From Roseiarcus fermentans (GTDB lineage: Bacteria; Pseudomonadota; Alphaproteobacteria; Rhizobiales; Beijerinckiaceae), in contig NZ_QNRK01000013.1 in NCBI RefSeq assembly GCF_003315135.1, positions 100,640 through 164,639 of the forward strand: 64,000 bases of DNA, given 5' to 3'. Every line of letters starts with the position of its first letter. Within the stretch, counting starts at the first letter, position 1. The notes beneath the pieces were generated by a model. The model saw nothing but the letters and a program-made list of their open reading frames with translations. It did not search any database and had not been told where the DNA came from. Of the stretch, positions 26,041 through 42,972 are shown piece after piece. Made by a program: the position numbers and the translations under genes.

Positions 26041-27921
26041 ATCGGGATAGGGGGGAACCTCGCGGTCCCTCCCCTCCCACACCACCGTGCGTACGGGTCC
26101 GTACACGGCGGTTCGGCTGATTATGCGGTCCTGGCGGTCGCGAGGGAAGCGAGGCCGAGGGTTTTCCGGAAAAGGTCGTTCGAGAGCGCAATGTTCAGCG
26201 CAGGGCTGGCGCTGATCCGCCACGGGCCGTGAGCGCTTCCGGCGGTTTGCGCCGCCAGATCGCGGTCCACGTTCCGGCGGCGCAGCTCCGCAAAGCGCAT
26301 CCGCCCGCGTTTCCATTGCTTCCAGACGATGGATCGAAGCCTGCGCCTGATCCACTGGTCGAGCGCGCGCAGCACCGAAGGCGTCTCGCAGAAGCCGAAG
26401 TAGCCGCGCCATCCCACGAGATAGCGCGACAGGTCCTCCACGATCCTTTCGAGACTCACGCCCCGCGTCCGTTTCGTCGCCTCACGCACCCGTTCCTTCA
26501 ACCGGGCCAGCGCCTGCGGGGCGATGCGACGCTTCGGCGTCACGCCGCCCGTGAAGCTGAACCCGAGGAACTTGCGATGCGACGGCGGAGCGACCGCGCT
26601 CTTGGCCCTGTTGACCTTCAGCTTCAGCCTCTGTTCGAGGAACCGTTCGACGCTCGCCATCACCCGCTCGCCCGCGCGCCGGCTGCGAACGTAGATGTTG
26701 CAGTCGTCGGCGTAGCGGGCGAAGCGATGCCCGCGCCGCTCCAGTTCCCTGTCCAGCACGTCGAGCATCAGGTTCGACAGGAGCGGCAAGAGCGGGCCGC
26801 CTTGCGGGGTTCCTTCGTCGGTCGGTCCGACCAGCCCGTCCGCCAGCACGCCGCAGGTCAGAAACCCACGGATGAGCGTCAGGATGCGCTTGTCGGCGAC
26901 CCGTTGGGCCACGAGCCCCATCAGGATGTCGTGGTTGACCCGGTCGAAGAACTTTTCGATGTCCAGATCCACCACCACCCGGCGGCCCGTCGCAATCAAC
27001 GCCTGCGCCGCGCTTACCGCCTGATGCGCCGAGCGGCCGGGCCGGAACCCGTAGCTCGAAGCGCTGAACGTTCCGTCCCAGTGCGCCTGCAACACCTGCA
27101 AAACCGCCTGCTGGACAAAGCGGTCGAGAACCGTCGGCACGCCGAGGGCGCGAACGCCGCCGGCGGGCTTCGGGATCTCGACCCGCCTGACCGGCTGCGG
27201 CTCGTAGGAGCCGTCGAGCAACCGGGCGCGGATCGTCGGCCAATGGTCCTTGAGATGCGCGCTCAGGGCCTCGACGGTCATGCCGTCGATCCCCGGCGCG
27301 CCCTTGTTGCGCTTCACTCGCGCCAACGCTTCCTTGAGATTGTCCCTCTCGACAATCGCTTCCATGCACGGTCCGGCCAACGCCGACGGGCTTTCGACTG
27401 CGACGCCCGCCGCAATGGCTTCGGTCCCTCCGGCGCGGACGCTTCGGGCTTCACCCGTCGCTTCCCCTCCGAAAGCCAGCTCGAGCTGGATTTTCGACCG
27501 CTTGGCCAATGCGAGAGCTCCGCCCTACCGACCCTTTCAACCGTTCGGGCCTTCAGCCGATACGCAGGCCTACTACGCCCTCTGCTGACTTCCGCGCCGC
27601 GGTCACGCGCCTTGCGACGCGCTCAGTCCGGAGGTTCCGGACGCGCACTCGGATCTCCCGAGGTAAGATCGAACGCCTTCCCCGCACACCCGCCGGATCT
27701 ACCACCCCGGTCTTTGATGACCGTGGACTTTGCGGTCATTGGCCCGCTCGTCCGGCCGGGTAGGCCTCGTATCCGGTTCTTGTCCATCGGGTCGCGGGTT
27801 TGCTCCTCGCTTCCTTCAGACCCCGCCTCACGACGACGCCCTTGCGCTTCGCTAGCCCTTCGCCGTCATCAGGCTGGGCAGAGGACTTCCACCTCCAAGC
27901 TCCCGATCATGCTCGGCACAC
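26041..27921 (-). mobile_element. Group II intron, apparently class C, behind the rpoC terminator
   Basis: On the minus strand the element begins GTGTGCCGAGCATGATCGGG, which matches the start of group IIC introns. It ends with a domain V hairpin (CCGTGTACGG...CGTACGCACGG, about 26080-26110) and a domain VI stem whose 3' side reads CCCCCCTATCCC with a bulged A as branch point. The open frame within encodes the reverse transcriptase. The 5' boundary lies only 3 bases after the T-run of the rpoC terminator, the known target preference of class C introns. About 1.9 kb, apparently full length. The 3' boundary is set to within a few bases. Confidence 0.85.
26121..27509 (-). CDS. ltrA: Group II intron reverse transcriptase/maturase
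   Basis: A 462-residue reverse transcriptase. It has the NKGAPGIDGMTVEAL entry motif, FRPGRSAHQAV, VVDLDIEKFFDRVNHD (first catalytic Asp), GTPQGGPLLPLLSNL and the catalytic FARYADDCNIYVRS (about residue 265). A maturase domain with GWRGYFGFCETPSVL follows. All catalytic residues are intact, so it may still be active. The N-terminal 48 residues before MEAIVERDNL look non-conserved, and the real start could be at 27366. No endonuclease domain is visible, as in class C introns. Confidence 0.92.
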   Translation of the reverse strand: MAKRSKIQLELAFGGEATGEARSVRAGGTEAIAAGVAVESPSALAGPCMEAIVERDNLKEALARVKRNKGAPGIDGMTVEALSAHLKDHWPTIRARLLDGSYEPQPVRRVEIPKPAGGVRALGVPTVLDRFVQQAVLQVLQAHWDGTFSASSYGFRPGRSAHQAVSAAQALIATGRRVVVDLDIEKFFDRVNHDILMGLVAQRVADKRILTLIRGFLTCGVLADGLVGPTDEGTPQGGPLLPLLSNLMLDVLDRELERRGHRFARYADDCNIYVRSRRAGERVMASVERFLEQRLKLKVNRAKSAVAPPSHRKFLGFSFTGGVTPKRRIAPQALARLKERVREATKRTRGVSLERIVEDLSRYLVGWRGYFGFCETPSVLRALDQWIRRRLRSIVWKQWKRGRMRFAELRRRNVDRDLAAQTAGSAHGPWRISASPALNIALSNDLFRKTLGLASLATARTA

Positions 27922-27923
27922 CC

Positions 27924-27950
27924 AAAAAAAGAGCCGCCCGAAGGCGGCTC
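27924..27950 (-). terminator. Rho-independent terminator of rpoC
   Basis: On the minus strand, stem GAGCCGCC, loop TTCG, stem GGCGGCTC, then seven Ts (27930-27924). It lies 31 bases after the rpoC stop and is the attachment site of the group II intron. Confidence 0.93.
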
Positions 27951-27980
27951 CGTCGTTCTTTGTCGGATTGGTCCGGGGAC

Positions 27981-32237
<4,257 letters not shown>

Positions 32238-32368
32238 TCTCGTCTCCCGCGAGCCTCGGGCGCGGCCAACGCCCGAACTCGCCGCGATGGAAGAAAGCCG
32301 CGGCCAACGACGCCGCGACGGAAGTCTCTAGAAGGACGCGCGCCGGCGCTCGCCGGCGCGGCGGGCGC

Positions 32369-36496
<4,128 letters not shown>

Positions 36497-36726
36497 GTCG
36501 TTCCTCAATGCTCACGCCCCTCTCGCGATCCTGCGGCGTGGATCGCTGTCGGGGCCGTCCGGGCGAACCGATCGCCCGCTCAATTCGCCGCCGCTGGTCG
36601 CGCGAACGGCGCTCCCGCGAGGGTCCAAAACAACGCCAACCGAAAAACGCGGGAACGGCCCCGGGGCCGAGGGCCCGGGACCGTCCGCATTCTAAACGAC
36701 GAGCCCGCGCGGGGCCCGACGGCTCA

Positions 36727-37104
36727 TTACTTGAGCTCGACCTTCGCGCCGACCTTCTCCAGGGCGGCCTTGATCTTCTCGCCTTCGTCCTTGGAGACGC
36801 CTTCCTTGACGGCCTTGGGCGCGCCTTCGACGAGGTCCTTGGCCTCCTTGAGGCCGAGCGAGGTGATCGCGCGGACTTCCTTGATGACCTCGATCTTCTT
36901 GTCGCCGATGGCGGCGAGGATGACGGTGAACTCGGTCTGCTCCTCGACCGGCGCGGCGGCGGCGGCGGCGCCCGGAGCGGCGGCGACCGCAACCGCGGCG
37001 GCGGCCGAGACGCCCCACTTGGCTTCGAGGAGCTTGGCGAGATCAGCGGCTTCGAGAACCGTCAGGGAGGAGAGTTCTTCGACGATCTTTTCGAGATTGG
37101 CCAT
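36727..37104 (-). CDS. rplL: Ribosomal protein bL12 (L7/L12)
   Basis: A 125-residue stalk protein: N-terminal dimerisation helix ([20 protein letters not shown]), an alanine-rich hinge (about 35-55), and the C-terminal factor-binding domain ([20 protein letters not shown] and [18 protein letters not shown]). It recruits translation factors and is encoded 50 bp behind rplJ. Confidence 0.98.
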   Translation of the reverse strand: MANLEKIVEELSSLTVLEAADLAKLLEAKWGVSAAAAVAVAAAPGAAAAAAPVEEQTEFTVILAAIGDKKIEVIKEVRAITSLGLKEAKDLVEGAPKAVKEGVSKDEGEKIKAALEKVGAKVELK

Positions 37105-37154
37105 TTCTGCGTGTTCCTTAATATAGGTTCGAACCGAGGGATGTGAAGAGCCTG

Positions 37155-37670
37155 TCAGGCTGCGTCTTTGGCGGCATAGGCCCCGACCACGCGCGCCAGC
37201 TTGGCTGCGGGCGCGGTGGAGAGCTGGGCGAGCTTGGTGGCGGGGGCGACGAGAAGCCCCAGCAACTTGGCGCGCAGCTCGTCGAGGGACGGCAAGGTCG
37301 CGAGCGCCTTGACCCCATCGACGTCGAGGGCCGTCTTTCCCATGGCGCCGCCGAGGAGAACGAACTTGTCGTTGTCCTTGGCGAAGGCCACGGCTGCCTT
37401 GGCCGCCGCCACCGGATCGGCCGAATGGGCGATCAGGGTCGGACCCTTGAGCAAGGGACCGATGGAGGCGACGTCCGTGCCTTCGAGAGCAATCTGGGCG
37501 AGGCGGTTCTTGGCGACCTGCACGGAAGCGCCAGCGGCCTTCATCTGCTTGCGCAGACGCTGCATCTGGGCCACCGTCAAGCCGGAATAGTGCGCCACGA
37601 CCACGACCGACGCCTTCGAGAAGACGCCGTTCAGGGCCGCGACAGCTTCTTTCTTTTCCGCTCTATCCAC
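37155..37670 (-). CDS. rplJ: Ribosomal protein uL10
   Basis: A 171-residue protein that anchors L12 dimers to the ribosome. [20 protein letters not shown] and [20 protein letters not shown] form the rRNA-binding part; the alanine-rich C-terminal helix ([20 protein letters not shown]) binds L12. The start is GTG at 37670, behind the site GGAGA. L10 normally represses its own operon by binding its leader RNA. Confidence 0.97.
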   Translation of the reverse strand: MDRAEKKEAVAALNGVFSKASVVVVAHYSGLTVAQMQRLRKQMKAAGASVQVAKNRLAQIALEGTDVASIGPLLKGPTLIAHSADPVAAAKAAVAFAKDNDKFVLLGGAMGKTALDVDGVKALATLPSLDELRAKLLGLLVAPATKLAQLSTAPAAKLARVVGAYAAKDAA

Positions 37671-38231
37671 GGTGCTGTCTCCGGTCGGCGGGCCCCGAGG
37701 CCCGCCTGTTGCACATGCCGCGCCGCGCGAGTGAGACCACTCGAGCGCCGCGACGACTTGCGCCTGTCCCCGGAGATGGGCGAACCCAGCGCCGGACAGA
37801 TGGTTCGAACCGCATTGGCCGTAAGGAATCCCCCACGGTTGGAAATTCGGTCTTCCCCGTCTATGCTGGCCCCGCCGGCTCCTGTGACGGAGCCTTCTCG
37901 GAATTAAGCGGTCGACCCGAAGGTTTTCCGCGCCGGCAGTCTCGGACAGGACACGGCCGGAATGGACGAGAAGGGTTTCCCCCTCCGTCCTCCGGCCCAT
38001 CCGCCGCCTCTCCCCGAACCCGCCTCGACGAGGCAGGGACTGGTAGGGCGGTAGCCATGTATGATCATTCGGGGTCCATCGCGCCGTTAACCCCGGCCGG
38101 GTCTCATAGCGCCTTTCCCCTGCCCGCGCAAGGGGCCGCATAGCGCAATTTGAACGCGGAGTCGCCTTGACGGACCAGCGTGAACATGCCCCACTGGACA
38201 GCGGACCCGGCGGTTTTCGGAGGCTTTGACG
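37671..38231. promoter_or_regulatory. rplJ leader/promoter region with a strong hairpin
   Basis: No gene is seen between rplJ and the rightward gene at 38232. On the minus strand a perfect hairpin, GGCGGGCC, loop TCGG, GGCCCGCC (37687-37706), lies just before the rplJ ribosome site and could be part of an L10 autoregulatory leader. The rplK and rplA genes that usually precede rplJ are absent, so the operon promoter must lie here. Confidence 0.5.
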
Positions 38232-39347
38232 ATGTCCAACCCACCTCTGCACGGCGTGGACGACGGTCCGACGGGCTATGGCGTTCTCGGCGAGGGCCCC
38301 GCCCGAGCGGTGCTGGGGATTTCCACCAACGGCACGGCGATCGAGGGGCGGACGTCGAGGCCGGGGGACGGCCCGGCGGTGTTCGGCACGGCCAGCGGCA
38401 ACGGCCCCGGCGCGCAGGGCAACGCGTTCGGCCCTCAGTCCGTCGGGGTCTGGGGTCAAGGGCGGATCGGCGTCCAGGGCAACGGCTCAGGGGACGGCGA
38501 AGGCGTCCGCGGAGTCGGCGCGCAGGGGCCCGGCGTGACCGGAACGTCGCAAACCCAGGCCGGCGTGCAGGGAACGAGCGTCACGGGCTTCGGCGTGCAC
38601 GGCACGAGCGCCGACGGCGACGGCGTGCACGGCGACGCGGCGGGGAACGGTTCCTCCGGCGTGGCCGGCTTCAACAGCGCCGGCGGCCACGGCGTATGGG
38701 GCGGCAGCGCCTCGGGCATCGGAGTCTACGGCCAGAGCGGCGCCGGCGGCGCGCCCGCCATCTATGCGAAGAACACCGGGGGAGGAGCGGCCGCCTTGCT
38801 CGACGGCAAGGTCGCGGTCTCCTCCGACCTGACCGTCGGAGGCGCGGCGCACGTGGCTCAGGCGCTGACGGTCGCGTCGGACCTGACGGTGAACGGCACG
38901 ATCCACGTGGCCAACGACATTCTGCTCGGCGGCGGCGCCGACTGCGCCGAGGAATTCGACGTCGCCGCGGGTTGCGACGCGAGTCCGGGGACCGTGATGA
39001 TCATCGACGATTCCGGCGCGCTCGTCCCTTCGGCGCAAGCCTACGACAAGCGGGTCGTCGGCGTGATCTCCGGCGCGGGGGCCTACAGGCCCGCGATAAC
39101 GCTCGACCGCCAGGATCGGCCGTCCGGACGGCGCGGCGTGGTCGCGCTGGTCGGCAAGGCGTTCTGCAAGGTCGACGCGGGCTTCGGCGCCATCCGGGCC
39201 GGCGATCTGCTCAGCGCGTCTCCCACCCCCGGCCACGCCATGCGGGCGGCGGATCAGGCCCAGGCTTTTGGCGCGGTGCTCGGCAAGGCCCTGCAGCCCC
39301 TGCCGGAGGGAACCGGCCTGGTCGCGATGCTGATCGCCCTGCAATAG
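38232..39347 (+). CDS. Glycine-rich repetitive protein with conserved C-terminal domain
   Basis: A 371-residue protein. Residues 1-170 are glycine-rich and repetitive, with about 12 copies of a degenerate unit such as [20 protein letters not shown], which suggests a beta-helical or fibre-like fold. The second half holds a globular domain with [40 protein letters not shown] and [20 protein letters not shown]. Similar C-terminal domains occur in uncharacterised, tail-fibre-like bacterial proteins. No signal peptide is visible. It has the site GGAGG 8 bases before ATG and starts a three-gene rightward set. Function not known. Confidence 0.75.
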   Translation: MSNPPLHGVDDGPTGYGVLGEGPARAVLGISTNGTAIEGRTSRPGDGPAVFGTASGNGPGAQGNAFGPQSVGVWGQGRIGVQGNGSGDGEGVRGVGAQGPGVTGTSQTQAGVQGTSVTGFGVHGTSADGDGVHGDAAGNGSSGVAGFNSAGGHGVWGGSASGIGVYGQSGAGGAPAIYAKNTGGGAAALLDGKVAVSSDLTVGGAAHVAQALTVASDLTVNGTIHVANDILLGGGADCAEEFDVAAGCDASPGTVMIIDDSGALVPSAQAYDKRVVGVISGAGAYRPAITLDRQDRPSGRRGVVALVGKAFCKVDAGFGAIRAGDLLSASPTPGHAMRAADQAQAFGAVLGKALQPLPEGTGLVAMLIALQ

Positions 39348-39375
39348 CCTCGCAGGTCGCTTCGGGAGCCGGCCG

Positions 39376-39813
39376 GTGAACCGCGAACCGCCCAATCTGG
39401 AAATCAGCTCGTACGGCAAGACCCTGGCCGGCGCCGCGCGTTTCCACGTCGTCGTCAAGCTGACGCAGTACGGCGGCGCCCACAACTATCATCTGGATGT
39501 TTCGGCGGATGGAACCGCGCTGGAGCAGAAGGAAGCCTCGGATGGCGACTTCGTCCAGACGACGCTCGGCGGCTACACGAGCTACAGTTTTTCCGCGCAG
39601 GCGTTCGAGCTCCAGAACGATGGCGGGTTTGCCTGGGGCGACTGGTCGGCGCCGATCACTCGCGACGCGCCCCCCGACTACAGCAGCCTGTCGGCTTTCC
39701 TGCGGGCGAGCGTCGCGCTCGGCGTGCAAGGGGTCGACCCCGCCGACGCGAGCCTGAGAGCCTTGCTGAAGCGCGCCGGCGCAAGAACCTTGAGGGCCCT
39801 GCTCGTCTCGTGA
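39376..39813 (+). CDS. Hypothetical protein, second gene of the 38-40 kb set
   Basis: A 145-residue acidic, tyrosine- and serine-rich protein, unrecognised. It starts at GTG with the site GGGAG upstream, 28 bp behind the glycine-rich gene. SSYGKTLAGAARFHVVVKLT and GGYTSYSFSAQAFELQ suggest beta strands. The C-terminal 40 residues (SLSAFLRASVALGVQGVD, then ASLRALLKR) are helical and resemble the end of the next gene's product, perhaps a shared docking or secretion segment. Confidence 0.6.
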   Translation: MNREPPNLEISSYGKTLAGAARFHVVVKLTQYGGAHNYHLDVSADGTALEQKEASDGDFVQTTLGGYTSYSFSAQAFELQNDGGFAWGDWSAPITRDAPPDYSSLSAFLRASVALGVQGVDPADASLRALLKRAGARTLRALLVS

Positions 39814-39837
39814 CGTGGCCAGAAGAGGAATCGCGCC

Positions 39838-40608
39838 TTGGGTTTCTACACCTTCAAGCTGCTGACCTGCCACATCGCAAACACGCGGTCCCGGCACAAG
39901 GACACCGACACCGTCGCGTTCACCCTCAGCATCGACGGTCGCACGCTGCCGATCCAGCAGAAGGCGCTGGGCGACCTCAACAACGGCGACTACCCGATAG
40001 ACCTCACGTATTCAATGGTCTACATAGGCGCTCCGACGGCTATCGTAACTTTCAACTACACCATCTATAATGGAGATCAATCCAAGCTTGGAACCGGTAT
40101 AACAGATATTTCTGACCAACTCGCCGACAAGGCGACGGACTTTGTAAAGCAGAAGGTCGAGAACGGTGACCTTTCGGATTACACCGATTTTCCCCAGTCC
40201 GATCCGCCCGAGCCGGATGCGGGTCAGGATTACTTCGAGGACGCGTCCTGGACGCTGTACCTGGAGTATCTATCGCTCGCAAATTTCGTCTTCCCGGATT
40301 GCGACGGCTTCGTGGCCGTGGGCACGCAGGCGAACACCAGGGGTTGCTGGGATTCTCTGATCAAGGCCCGGGGCGGCGGCGCGCTCAGCAGGTCGATCCG
40401 CTATCCGGGGGACAACTCGCCGGCGGGATGCGGCGGAAACTCCGACTACACCGTCTCATGGAGCGTCGCACGGGCGCGACCGGCCGATGGCGCTCCGCAC
40501 AGCCTCCGCAGGTTCCTGCAGGGCGTCGGCGCCTCGCCCGCGACCGGCATCCGCCGCCTCGCCGGCAACCAGCAAACGAGTCTGATCGATCTGCTTGGGC
40601 TGAGCTGA
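39838..40608 (+). CDS. Hypothetical protein, third gene of the 38-40 kb set
   Basis: A 256-residue protein without recognised domain. It starts at TTG with a good site (AGAAGAGGAA). The N-terminal half is beta-rich (TFKLLTCHIANTRSRHKDTD, YPIDLTYSMVYIGAPTAIVT). Cysteines in FPDCDGF, TRGCWDS and AGCGGN could form disulfides. The C-terminal SLRRFLQGVGASPATGIRRL followed by SLIDLLGLS echoes the end of the preceding protein. The three genes are probably one operon. Confidence 0.6.
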   Translation: MGFYTFKLLTCHIANTRSRHKDTDTVAFTLSIDGRTLPIQQKALGDLNNGDYPIDLTYSMVYIGAPTAIVTFNYTIYNGDQSKLGTGITDISDQLADKATDFVKQKVENGDLSDYTDFPQSDPPEPDAGQDYFEDASWTLYLEYLSLANFVFPDCDGFVAVGTQANTRGCWDSLIKARGGGALSRSIRYPGDNSPAGCGGNSDYTVSWSVARARPADGAPHSLRRFLQGVGASPATGIRRLAGNQQTSLIDLLGLS

Positions 40609-41114
40609 CCAGCGGCTTCGACCAGCCTTCTTGTCCTCTGGCCGGCAGTCGAGCAGGACGGGAAAGCAACGCCGCGCAGACCCGCGCCCTCGCGCTTCGC
40701 GAGGATGCCGTGAGAGTCGCGCTTCGCCGCGTCTGCGGCGCCCAGGCGATCCAGACCGTCCCGGCGTTCGACAAGGCGATCCAACGCGTCCGCCCGAGCC
40801 GGTATTGCCCGCGGCCCGTTAGAATCATCTCGCCGCAGTCTCGCGTCTTGGGGCGCCGGCGATCCGAGGCAATTTGTTTGCGTCGTTCGCTCGTAGTCTG
40901 GCGCCGACGCGGCTACAGGCGGCGGCAAGGACAAGTCATCGGCGCGCTCGTCCCGCAAAACTCGCGGAAAGACTTCCCAATCGCGCATTCCACAACCCGC
41001 CTGATCGAAGCGGATGCATCGATATCTCACCCCTTAATGGGTCCTAGGCCCTTGACGTCCTTAGAACTCTCGTTCACTTGGTTTGCCAATGCCCATCAGT
41101 ATCTGGTTAACCTC
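40609..41114. other. Gene-free region before the LuxR-type regulator
   Basis: About 500 bases without a supported gene. The open frames on both strands have no family features. The composition is a little less GC-rich near the right end, where the regulator's promoter must lie. Confidence 0.4.
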
Positions 41115-41750
41115 GTGAAATTTCTCGTGGTCGACGGCCATGCCATGACCCGGGACGGACTCGGCGCAACATTGGCGCAGCTTCGTCCCGAGGCGCTCGT
41201 CCTGCAGGCGAGAGACCTGACGGAAGCGCTCGCGCTCGTCGCCGAACACGACGACATCGAGGCGGTCCTGCTCGTCGTGGGGGCCGCCGGATCCGGCCTC
41301 GACGCGATCGACGCCTTTCGCAACGCGCGCGAAAGCCTTCCGGTCGTCGTCCTGTCCGGCGCCGAGACGGCCCGGGACGCGCGCGACGCCCTGACGCGCG
41401 GCGCCTTCGGCTACGTGCCGCGATCGGCCAGCCCCCGCACCCTCCTTTCGGCGGTCCGTCTCGTGCTCGACGGCGACCGCTACGTGCCGCCGCTGGTTCT
41501 GAACGGGCTCGCCGATTCCGGAAAGTCCGAGGCGCGCGGCGACAAGCCTCCCCGCCCGCCGGCGCTGACCGACCGGCAGATCGAGGTCCTGCGGCGCGTT
41601 TGCGCCGGCTTTTCCAACAAGGCGATCGCCCGGGAACTCGGCGTATCGGAAAAGACCGTCAAGGCGCACGTGACCGCGATCCTGAAGGCGCTGAACGTCG
41701 CCAATCGCGGCCAGGCGGCGACCGCCGGCCGCGCCGCCGGGTTTGTCTGA
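41115..41750 (+). CDS. LuxR/NarL-family regulator with degenerate receiver domain
   Basis: A 211-residue protein with a receiver-like domain (1-120) and a LuxR-type HTH (about 148-205; LTDRQIEVLRRVCAGFSNKA and ELGVSEKTVKAHVTAILKAL). The receiver has lost its chemistry: the phospho-acceptor Asp position is V54 in AVLLVVGAAGSG, the acidic pair is D7-G8, and the conserved Lys is Arg (YVPRSASP). It should therefore act without phosphorylation. The GTG start at 41115 matches the first strand MKFLVVDGHAMTRDG. There is no neighbouring kinase. Confidence 0.85.
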   Translation: MKFLVVDGHAMTRDGLGATLAQLRPEALVLQARDLTEALALVAEHDDIEAVLLVVGAAGSGLDAIDAFRNARESLPVVVLSGAETARDARDALTRGAFGYVPRSASPRTLLSAVRLVLDGDRYVPPLVLNGLADSGKSEARGDKPPRPPALTDRQIEVLRRVCAGFSNKAIARELGVSEKTVKAHVTAILKALNVANRGQAATAGRAAGFV

Positions 41751-41874
41751 AGCGATCGTCGGGCGCGCGCGCCTTCTCAAAAAGGCATGCCCCCCTCATC
41801 AAGTCTGCGCTTGAACTCTCGCGCCGCGCACGAAAGCCTTGGGCCGTTTTCGGCAACGAAGCCTTCGGGGAATC

Positions 41875-42972
41875 ATGCAAGCCAGAGCCGCCGTCTGCCG
41901 CGCCTTCGCGGCGCCGCTGTCGATCGAGACGATCGAGGTGGCCGACCCCGGCCCGGGCGAAGCGCTGATCCGCACCGTCGCCTGCGCCATCTGCCACAGC
42001 GACATCTTCTACATCGACGGCGCCTGGGGCGGCGAGCTTCCGGCGGTGTTCGGCCACGAGGCCGCCGGCGTGGTCGAGGCGGTCGGAGCCGGCGTGACGC
42101 GGCTGAAGCCCGGCGACCCGGTCGTCGTCACCCTGATTCGCAACTGCGGCTTCTGCCCGGCCTGCGCCGTGGGCGCGCCGGTGTTCTGCGAGGAGGTCTT
42201 TCCGCTCGACCGCCAGACGCCGCTGACGGACCGCTGGGGCAAGCCGCTCGTCCACGGCCTGCGCACCGGCGCTTTCGCCGAACGCATGGTGGTCGACGCG
42301 TCGCAGGCGGTGGCGATCCCCGACGACATGCCGCTCGACGTCGCCTCGCTGATCGCTTGCGGCGTGCTGACCGGCCTCGGCGCCGTGGTCAACACGGCGC
42401 AGGTCGAGGCCGGGTCGAGCGTCGTCGTCATCGGCTGCGGCGGCGTCGGCCTGAATTCCGTGCAGGGGGCGCGGCTCGCCGGCTGCGATCCCGTGATCGC
42501 GGTGGACGTGGCGCCGGCCAAGCTCGACGTCGCGCGCGCCTTCGGCGCCACCCACGCGATCGACGCGAGAACCGAAAACGTCGAGGAGCGGGTCAAGGCG
42601 CTGACCGGCGGCCGCAAGGCCGACTGGGTGTTCGTCACCGTCGGCGTCAGGGGCGCAGCCGAACAGGCGGTCGGGCTGATGAAGCGCGGCGGCGGGACGG
42701 TGCTCGTCGGCATGCCGCCCTCCGGCGTCCACGCGACGATCGATCCCGGCTGGCTCGCCGCCGACGGCCAGAAGATTTTCGGCTCGAAGATGGGCTCGGC
42801 GCGTCCGGTGGTCGACGTGCCGAAGATCGTCGCGCTCTATCGCGACGGCCGCCTGAAGCTCGACGAGCTGATCAGCGGCCGCTATCCGCTGGAGCGCATC
42901 AACGACGCGCTCGCCTCGTCGCGCTCGGGCGCGGCGGTGCGCAACGTCATCGTGTTCCAGGACGGCCCATGA
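41875..42972 (+). CDS. Zinc-dependent alcohol dehydrogenase
   Basis: A 365-residue medium-chain dehydrogenase. Catalytic zinc ligands are the Cys in CAICHSD and His in GHEAAG. The structural zinc lobe is intact (CGFCPACAVGAPVFC), and the NAD(H) site is VVVIGCGGVGLNSVQGARLA, followed by an acidic residue (VDVAPAK) favouring NAD. It resembles class III-type alcohol dehydrogenases, but substrate cannot be read from sequence. It overlaps the enolase-superfamily gene by 4 bp (ATGA), so the two enzymes probably act in one pathway for a sugar acid or hydroxy acid. Confidence 0.9.
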   Translation: MQARAAVCRAFAAPLSIETIEVADPGPGEALIRTVACAICHSDIFYIDGAWGGELPAVFGHEAAGVVEAVGAGVTRLKPGDPVVVTLIRNCGFCPACAVGAPVFCEEVFPLDRQTPLTDRWGKPLVHGLRTGAFAERMVVDASQAVAIPDDMPLDVASLIACGVLTGLGAVVNTAQVEAGSSVVVIGCGGVGLNSVQGARLAGCDPVIAVDVAPAKLDVARAFGATHAIDARTENVEERVKALTGGRKADWVFVTVGVRGAAEQAVGLMKRGGGTVLVGMPPSGVHATIDPGWLAADGQKIFGSKMGSARPVVDVPKIVALYRDGRLKLDELISGRYPLERINDALASSRSGAAVRNVIVFQDGP

